NCBI RefSeq assembly: GCF_014654895.1
Contig: NZ_BNBE01000002.1
Coordinates: 1,612,001-1,676,000, forward strand
Source of the DNA: Streptomyces filamentosus
GTDB taxonomy: Bacteria > Actinomycetota > Actinomycetes > Streptomycetales > Streptomycetaceae
Direction of reading: 5' to 3'
Length of the DNA: 64,000 bases
The position numbers and the translations under genes were made by a program. Below the pieces are notes generated by a model. The model was not told the DNA's origin. It searched no databases and worked only from the letters and a program-made list of their open reading frames with translations. Shown here piece by piece: positions 59,100 through 64,000 of this stretch. Each line of letters starts with the position of its first letter. The first letter of the stretch is position 1.

Positions 59100-59286
59100 G
59101 GGTCTTCTCCAGGCGGTGGCCGGTCGGTTCCACCAGCAGCCTACGACCGCATCCCGTCAGCAGCCGGCCGGCCTCGCACGCCGTCCGGGCAGTACCCGGC
59201 AAGGGATAGGGCGAATGCTTCCTTGCGCGGGATTCCGAAGGAACTTCCCCTGCCGACATGCCGGTTCGGCTGTCGAGATTGGACGA

Positions 59287-60588
59287 ATGACCATGACGTT
59301 CCGGCCGAATCGAGTCACTGTCTTCGGCGCCGGCTACATCGGGCTGGTGACAGGTGCGTGTCTGGCGGAGCTGGGGCACGACGTTGTCGTACGCGACATC
59401 GACCCTGCGAAAGTCGAGGCCCTTCAGGCCGGTGAGGTGCCGATCTACGAGCCGGGCCTGGGCGACATGATCGCCCGGAACAAGGAGCGGCTGCGGTTCA
59501 CGCTCGACCTCGGTGAGGCCCTGGCACAGGCGGAAGTGGCGTACGTGTGTGTCGACACCCCGCCGTCGGCGTCGGGTGACGCGGATCTGTCACGGGTGTG
59601 GTCGGTCGTCCGGTCCCTGGCCGGGGCGGAGGGCCTGCGGGCGGTGGTGATGAAGTCGACCGTCCCGATCGGCACCGGAGCACGGGCGCGTGCGCTGCTG
59701 GACGAGGTGGGCCTTGCGGGGGCCGGGTACGTGTCGAACCCGGAGTTCACCGCGGAGGGCCGGGCGGTGCGCGACTTCATGGGCCCGGACCGGATCGTGA
59801 TCGGTACGGACGGCGACGAGACCGCGGCCGCTCTGGTCGCGGGGCTGCACGCGGGGATCGACGCGCCGGTGGTGACGATGGACGTGCGGTCCGCGGAGAC
59901 GGTGAAGCTCGCGTCGAACGCACTGCTCGCCACGAGGATCAGCTACGCCAACGAGATGGCGAACCTGTGCGACCGGACGGGCGCGGACGTGACGAAGGTG
60001 CTGGCGGCGGTGGGGATGGACCACCGGCTCGGCCCGTACTTCTTGAACGCGGGGATCGGGTGGGGCGGGTCGTGCTTCCCGAAGGACGTCGAGGCGCTGC
60101 GGCAGATCGCGTCGAACTCGGGCTTCCACCCGATGCTGCTGTCAGCGGTGATCGATGTGAACAACATCCAGCGGCGCCGGCCCCTGCAGGGACTGAAGGA
60201 CGCCCTGGGCGACCTGGCCGGGCGGGAGGTCGTGCTGCTGGGGATGGCGTTCAAGCCGGGCACGGACGACATGCGCGAGGCGCCGTCGACAGTCCTGGCC
60301 TCCCGGCTTCTCGCTGAGGGCGCGCGGGTGCGGTGCTGGGATCCGCTGGCCCGCCCCGGGGACGTGGAGCCGTGGGCGTCCGCAGTCCGGTACGCGAGCG
60401 TGGAGGAGGCGCTGGAGGGCGCGGACGCGGCGGTGGTGGTCACCGAGTGGCCGCAGCTGGCGGGAGTCGACTGGGCCGCGGTGGCGGAGCTGATGCGGCG
60501 GCCGGTGGTCTTCGACGGACGGAACCTGCTGGAGCCGGCCCGGATGCGGGAATGGGGCTTCACCTACATGTCCATCGGACGGCCGTAA
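59287..60588 (+). CDS. ugd: UDP-glucose 6-dehydrogenase
   Basis: A 433-residue UDP-glucose/GDP-mannose dehydrogenase. The NAD-binding motif is VTVFGAGYIGLVTGACLAEL, and the catalytic Cys lies in GIGWGGSCFPKDVEAL. VCVDTPPSASGDADLS, SNPEFTAEGRAVRDF and AFKPGTDDMREAPS are all conserved. It oxidises UDP-glucose to UDP-glucuronate for polysaccharide or antibiotic sugars. The long open frame upstream is not conserved, so ATG 59287 is chosen. It is followed by a strong terminator hairpin; a C-terminal fragment of an epimerase lies further downstream (61968). Confidence 0.94.
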   Translation: MTMTFRPNRVTVFGAGYIGLVTGACLAELGHDVVVRDIDPAKVEALQAGEVPIYEPGLGDMIARNKERLRFTLDLGEALAQAEVAYVCVDTPPSASGDADLSRVWSVVRSLAGAEGLRAVVMKSTVPIGTGARARALLDEVGLAGAGYVSNPEFTAEGRAVRDFMGPDRIVIGTDGDETAAALVAGLHAGIDAPVVTMDVRSAETVKLASNALLATRISYANEMANLCDRTGADVTKVLAAVGMDHRLGPYFLNAGIGWGGSCFPKDVEALRQIASNSGFHPMLLSAVIDVNNIQRRRPLQGLKDALGDLAGREVVLLGMAFKPGTDDMREAPSTVLASRLLAEGARVRCWDPLARPGDVEPWASAVRYASVEEALEGADAAVVVTEWPQLAGVDWAAVAELMRRPVVFDGRNLLEPARMREWGFTYMSIGRP

Positions 60589-60600
60589 CCGGGCGAGCAT

Positions 60601-60644
60601 GCCGCTGCCCCGGCCGGAGGAAGGTTCCCGGCCGGGGCAGCGGC
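60601..60644 (+). terminator. 17-bp perfect hairpin downstream of UDP-glucose dehydrogenase
   Basis: 60601-60617 (gccgctgccccggccgg) pairs perfectly with 60628-60644 around a 10-base loop, starting 12 bases after the ugd stop. There is no T-run, but this is the normal form of factor-independent terminators in Streptomyces. It closes the ugd transcript. No gene lies in the remaining 250 bases before 60892. Confidence 0.85.
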
Positions 60645-60891
60645 GTGTTCAGGCAAAGTGGGCACGGCGCGAGTGCGGTCGCCGAGCCGGAACGGCCGGT
60701 CGGGGCGCTCTACTTCGTTCACCTGTGGGAACGGGTGTCCGGGCGGTAACCGGACAGCATCCGGCGACGTTCCGCCAACGTTCACTGACCCGCTGCGATC
60801 CGGTCGCCTGATCGGCTGCACTGTTCCCCGTCCCCTTCAGGGCGGCCAGGAACAGTGCAGGAGACGAGGGCGGGGCGGGAGCGGTTTTCGC

Positions 60892-61101
60892 ATGATGACG
60901 ATCAACGTGGGGGTGCTGCTCGCGATCATCGTGGTGATGCGGCTACGCCGCAGGACCCAGGCCCGAAGTCGCGTCGAGGAACGCAACACCGCCCTCTTCG
61001 TCCTGGCCCTGGGCATCGTGATCGCGCCGACCCCGCTGGGCCAAGGCATCTTCAACGTGATCAAGCAGCTGGTGAGCGGCATCTCGCAGGCCGGCACATG
61101 A
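60892..61101 (+). CDS. small membrane protein
   Basis: A 69-residue protein with two hydrophobic segments (VGVLLAIIVVM and ALFVLALGIVIAPTPLG) separated by an Arg-rich loop RLRRRTQARSRVEERN. The stop overlaps the start of the Mrr-type nuclease gene (ATGA), so it is probably a partner or a translation leader for that membrane-anchored nuclease. The pair seems to occur together in Streptomyces (recall, not searched). Confidence 0.72.
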   Translation: MMTINVGVLLAIIVVMRLRRRTQARSRVEERNTALFVLALGIVIAPTPLGQGIFNVIKQLVSGISQAGT

Positions 61102-61865
61102 GCCCACGACCCCGGCAGGGCACTCGCCGCTCCCCCGCCCGACGCCCACGCCGTACGTCTCCCGCCTCCCGACGACGGCCCACACCGAGGCGACGCCCGG
61201 CTTCATCCCGCCGAAGGCGAGCTTCCGGAAGGGAGCAGGTCGGTCTGCTGCTCCTGGTGCTCGCCGTGGTGTGGAGCCTGCTGATCGGCGCGTTGCGGTG
61301 GCTGGCTGCACACCCCGGGGTGCCGATCGTGCTGCTGCTCGTCGCGGCGGCGGCCGGCGGGATGTGGGTGCACCGGCGCCGGGAGGCCGCCCGCTGGAAC
61401 CGGGTGCGTGAGCAGGGCCTGCGCTACGCGATGCCACAGATCGACGCGTTGCACCACCGGCAGTTCGAAGAAGCCGTACGGGACCTGATGCGCCGTGACG
61501 GCTGCCCCGAGGCGGTCCGAGTCGGCGGTGCCGGCGACAACGGCGCTGATGTGAAGGCCACGGACCCCTTCGGCCGCCTGTGGGTGATCCAATGTAAGCA
61601 CCGCAAGGCCGGACTGGCCGGCTCCGCGGTCGGAACCCCGGACCTGCACGTCCTCAACGGCACCGGCCGGCCCGTCCACCACGGGGACGTCGTCGTACTG
61701 GTCACCAACGGCCGCTTCACGGACAAAGCTGTCGCCTTCGCCCGCTCCCAGCGACTCCACCTCGTCGACCGTCACCTCCTCGCCCGGTGGGCCGCTGGCT
61801 CCACTCCTCTGTGGGAACTCCTGAGCGCGGTCCCCTCCCCCCGCCGCCCTGCCTCCGGGTCCTGA
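61098..61865 (+). CDS. membrane-anchored Mrr-type restriction endonuclease-like protein
   Basis: A 255-residue protein. An Arg/Ser/Pro-rich tail (residues 1-50) precedes two transmembrane segments (VGLLLLVLAVVWSLLIGAL and PIVLLLVAAAAGGMWV). Residues about 120-245 are an Mrr-type catalytic domain: QFEEAVRDLMRRDGC, then GDNGADVKA (Asp) and WVIQCKHRK (QxK), the PD-(D/E)xK core. It is likely to cleave DNA at the membrane. Homologues may act in DNA uptake control or phage defence; that role is an inference. Confidence 0.85.
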   Translation: MSPRPRQGTRRSPARRPRRTSPASRRRPTPRRRPASSRRRRASGREQVGLLLLVLAVVWSLLIGALRWLAAHPGVPIVLLLVAAAAGGMWVHRRREAARWNRVREQGLRYAMPQIDALHHRQFEEAVRDLMRRDGCPEAVRVGGAGDNGADVKATDPFGRLWVIQCKHRKAGLAGSAVGTPDLHVLNGTGRPVHHGDVVVLVTNGRFTDKAVAFARSQRLHLVDRHLLARWAAGSTPLWELLSAVPSPRRPASGS

Positions 61866-61967
61866 CCCCTGCCGAGCTCGCTCGCGCCCTCCGACACCTG
61901 CTCGCGTTCGAAGCCGGCTTCCTCCCAGGTGCTCGGGCCCGGGAGGAGCGAGGGCGGGAAGGGCGGA

Positions 61968-62150
61968 TCAGTCCTTCAGCAGTTCGTCGCGCACCGGGAT
62001 CCAGTCCAGGGCGGAGCGGATCCCGTCCTCCAGGGACAGCTTCGGCGTCCACCCCAGCAGCTCGGCCGCCCGGTCGCTCTTGGTGCAGCCGCCGGTCACG
62101 TCACCGGGCCACACCAGAGGCGCCAACAACGTCCTGACCATCATGGAGGC
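61968..62150 (-). pseudogene. C-terminal fragment of a nucleotide-sugar epimerase
   Basis: Minus-strand frame: WPGDVTGGCTKSDRAAELLG, then WTPKLSLEDGIRSALDWIPV and RDELLKD before the stop. GDV...D..RA..LLGW.P..SLE.GI matches the C termini of GalE-like SDR epimerases. The other 250 or so residues are missing, so it is a remnant. It may once have worked with the UDP-glucose dehydrogenase upstream. Confidence 0.7.
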
Positions 62151-62201
62151 GATGACACACTGATGGAACCAACTCGCCTATAACGCCCGGGAGATCACCT
62201 T

Positions 62202-62642
62202 ATGAACGCCACCCCCACCGCCAACGCCCAGCGAGTCGAAACAGCTGGGGAGCGCACCGGCGGCTGCCTGTGCAGTCGCATCCGCTTCACCGCTCGGGGT
62301 CCGGCAGTCTTTGCCCACACCTGTGCCTGTCCCCACTGTCAAAAGCTCGGTGGCACACCCGTGATGTGGTGGGTGGGCTTCGAGACGGTCACCTGGACCG
62401 GGGAGGGCGGCGAGCCGACCTGGTATGAGACCTTCGAAGGCGAGGCGAAGCGCGGCTTCTGCCCGACCTGCGGCGCCCGCTTGGCGGCGATCGACAGCGA
62501 CATCCCGGAGATCGGCATCAACGTCACCGCCCTCGACGACACCAGCGGCCCAGACCTCGTGCCGATCCACGCGTCCTTCCGTGACAACGCCGTGCACTGG
62601 CTGCCCCCGGTACCGGCAACCGAGCACAACACGGCCGGTTGA
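62202..62642 (+). CDS. GFA/CENP-V-family zinc protein
   Basis: A 146-residue protein with the glutathione-dependent formaldehyde-activating fold: GGCLCSRIRFTARG, HTCACPHCQKLGG and RGFCPTCGARL give the CxC, CxxC and CxxC zinc ligands. Despite the family name most members have unknown substrates. A GAGATCACCTT stretch precedes the ATG. Alone between remnants. Confidence 0.88.
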   Translation: MNATPTANAQRVETAGERTGGCLCSRIRFTARGPAVFAHTCACPHCQKLGGTPVMWWVGFETVTWTGEGGEPTWYETFEGEAKRGFCPTCGARLAAIDSDIPEIGINVTALDDTSGPDLVPIHASFRDNAVHWLPPVPATEHNTAG

Positions 62643-62731
62643 CCGCCCGTGCACGGGACGGCCACGTCACCTGCTCCCTCGAATGCCTCGGTTGGTGCCG
62701 CGGACGCAGGCCCCTGACGCTTCGCCCCAGG

Positions 62732-62854
62732 TCAGACAGGACTGTCAGTGGCTGCTACCACGACGTGATCGCACTGCTTGCCGGGATGGATGCGGTTGAT
62801 GACGAGCATGGTGCCCGTGGCGGTGAGCAGGATGGCGCGGACGCGCTCCGTCAT
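62732..62854 (-). pseudogene. Nudix N-terminal fragment (40 codons)
   Basis: ATG 62854 has AGGGAG six bases upstream. The peptide MTERVRAILLTATGTMLVIN, then RIHPGKQCDHVVV, is a typical Nudix opening up to the strand before the box. It then reads into unrelated sequence and stops. The original translation signals remain but the catalytic part is gone. Confidence 0.6.
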
Positions 62855-62990
62855 GGGCTTCTCCCTGATGGTCGTGATGGTTCAGTGGGGCATCCAGCCA
62901 CCGTCGATGCTCAACGACTATGCGGTGATGAACGATGCGCTAGGGCTGGCGAGGAAAACGATAACTGCGGCGCCACGGTGAACGTGGTTG

Positions 62991-63052
62991 GGAGCCGAGG
63001 TGGATGGAGATCCGGTCGCCGAGGGTGAGGTGGGCGCCGTCCCCGGCCGTCC
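62991..63052 (-). pseudogene. fragment of a hexapeptide-repeat acyltransferase
   Basis: The minus-strand frame reads DGAHLTLGDRISIHLGS, nearly the same as DPGAHLTLGNRVSIRRGS in the 41651-43024 protein. Only this one coil of the beta-helix survives. It suggests that a second copy of that gene, or a relative, once lay here. Confidence 0.5.
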
Positions 63053-63201
63053 GCAGCGAGGCATCGCCTGCTGGAACACTCCGGCCGGATCGACGTGTCC
63101 AACCCTCGGCTGGCCTTCCGCCGCGTAACCCACGACCACCTCCCTGGCGGCTGGGCCACCGAGGCGGCCACGATCCCCACCGCCTGGCGCCCGCCCGCGC
63201 T

Positions 63202-63705
63202 TCAGAACCAGCCCGGCTCCACGATCTCCTCGCCCTCCCCTTGAGGGACCTCGAACCGGGCGAAGAAGTCGCCCAGGGCTTCCGGCGTCACCAGCAACGA
63301 GTTCGCGTCCCCGCGCTCGTTGCGCTCCGCGAGTCGCCGCAGCAACTCTTCACTCCCGACCGGGAAGTACAGCAGCCTCCACCGCCCGCCGGCCGACTCC
63401 ACCAGCTCCTTCAACGCCTCGCGGTCCTTGCGCGGCCACAGTCCGTGGTCCCACACCACATCCCGGCCCTCCGCGACCAGCTCCGCCAACCGTCGGTGCA
63501 TCTCGTCGACGACCGGGGCCTCCTTCTCGAAGTAGGTGTCCTCCCGGTAGTCCACGCCGTATCGGCCGTGCCGTTCGAAGACCACCTCGTCCACCGACAG
63601 CCGCACCGCGCCCCGGGGCTCCAGCACCCGCTGGGCGTACGTCGTCTTGCCCGAGCCGGTGAGACCCACCAGCAGGAACACCACCGGAGTCCCGCCCTCG
63701 GCCAC
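63202..63705 (-). CDS. P-loop kinase-like ATPase (AAA_33 / zeta-toxin-like)
   Basis: A 167-residue protein. GTG 63705 has GGAGGGAG upstream and places the Walker A FLLVGLTGSGKTTYAQRVLE close to the N terminus; a longer frame to 63762 is less supported. RLSVDEVVFERHGRYG gives the Walker B-like Asp, VVWDHGLWPRKDRE follows, and LAERNERGDANSLLVTPEAL supplies the lid Arg/Asn residues. Such small kinases phosphorylate nucleosides, antibiotics (chloramphenicol phosphotransferase-like) or UDP-sugars (zeta). No antitoxin gene is seen next to it. Confidence 0.82.
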   Translation of the reverse strand: MAEGGTPVVFLLVGLTGSGKTTYAQRVLEPRGAVRLSVDEVVFERHGRYGVDYREDTYFEKEAPVVDEMHRRLAELVAEGRDVVWDHGLWPRKDREALKELVESAGGRWRLLYFPVGSEELLRRLAERNERGDANSLLVTPEALGDFFARFEVPQGEGEEIVEPGWF

Positions 63706-63806
63706 CGCCCACTCCCTCCACTGTCTCCCGCGTTCCGCGGCAGTCTGCCACCGCCGACCCACCCGGATCTCGTGGAACCAGCCACCGCCACCCGAAGGAG
63801 CCGCCC

Positions 63807-63967
63807 GTGTCCCCCGTACTCGCCCGCGCGCTACGCGCCTATGTCCGCCACGGCCCCGGCACCCTCACCAAACCCAGCTCGTCGACCGCTTCCTTGACGA
63901 GCACCTGCGCACCCGGCCGTGGCGCACCACCGTCCGGCTGCGAACCGGCGAAGTCATCCAGCGCTAG
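63807..63967 (+). pseudogene. FkbM-methyltransferase-like N-terminal fragment with a frameshift
   Basis: GTG 63807 has AAGGAG six bases upstream and opens MSPVLARALRAYVRHGPGTL (reading GTG as Met). After TK the frame becomes Ser/Thr-rich, while the other frame continues QLVDRFLDEHLRTRPWRTTV and RLRTGEVIQR before TAG. Loss of one A in the ccaaaccc stretch would explain this. The peptide resembles the start of actinobacterial FkbM-type methyltransferases as I remember them. It is both shifted and truncated. Confidence 0.5.
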
Positions 63968-64000
63968 CAATCCGTCAGCCTGGCCTCATGGCCCTCCGGC

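Larger units (their letters stand above)
62643..63201. other. 559-base remnant region
   Basis: Besides the Nudix and hexapeptide fragments listed separately, the plus strand at about 63070-63200 has a protein-like frame without a start (SGRIDVSNPRLAFRRVTHDH, then LPGGWATEAATIPTAWRPP) that I cannot assign. The region is a patchwork of gene ends. Confidence 0.45.

Noticed and set aside
1..64000. CRISPR arrays or long tandem repeats
   Set aside because: No regularly spaced direct repeats were seen on reading through the window.

Overview
The window is very GC-rich, with dense overlapping genes, GTG starts and ATGA/GTGA stop-start couplings. Protein families such as XRE-TPR regulators, a stand-alone anti-sigma-like ATPase, primase/polymerase-like proteins and NF041680-type transposases are typical of Streptomyces. 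This looks like a Streptomyces accessory region (chromosome arm or large plasmid). No rRNA, convincing tRNA, CRISPR array or replication origin was seen.

Layout. (1) 1-3.9 kb: the end of a small acyl-chain biosynthetic cluster: an AMP-forming ligase cut by the window edge, an intact ketosynthase, a ketosynthase partner lacking the active Cys, and an ACP-thioesterase didomain. (2) 4.9-20.9 kb: a plus-strand run of tightly coupled genes with four APH-fold kinase domains, four Nudix domains (three in one protein, one fused to a kinase), a HIT domain fused to a methyltransferase, three further methyltransferases (one CmoM-like, one PCMT-like), an ABC transporter, an MFS transporter, a GNAT, a DnaQ-like exonuclease and an atypical LuxR regulator. 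I cannot assign a product or function to the whole; it is one of two candidates for an undescribed system. (3) 21-37.7 kb: a mosaic of mobile DNA and solitary genes: an IS110-family element, an IS5-like element with a nonsense mutation and a small passenger gene, an abutting IS4-like element with 18-bp inverted repeats, two GIY-YIG-type proteins, an ankyrin protein, a large coiled-coil protein, a GT2, a PIG-L deacetylase, a Nudix, a nucleotidyltransferase and several broken genes.

(4) 38.0-49.8 kb, minus strand: the clearest system. Nine consecutive genes encode every enzyme needed to make ADP-L-glycero-D-manno-heptose (a GmhA-HldE kinase-HldE adenylyltransferase triple fusion, GmhB and HldD), a GT9 heptosyltransferase to use it, a sugar-type O-carbamoyltransferase, a hexapeptide-repeat/SGNH fusion, an SHMT-like PLP enzyme, a P450 and a radical SAM enzyme. 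There is no NRPS or PKS. I infer a heptose-containing, probably carbamoylated small molecule or glycoconjugate. (5) 50-57 kb, minus strand: three XRE-TPR regulators, an HAD-like protein without its nucleophile, an anti-sigma-like ATPase and a primase/polymerase-like protein. (6) 57-64 kb: MazG-like and HIT proteins, UDP-glucose dehydrogenase followed by a strong terminator hairpin, a membrane-anchored Mrr-type nuclease, a GFA-family protein, a P-loop kinase and many gene remnants (Nudix, XRE, epimerase, hexapeptide acyltransferase, FkbM-like).

All functions are inferred from motifs read by eye; no database search was run. Starts were chosen from visible Shine-Dalgarno sequences and gene overlaps.
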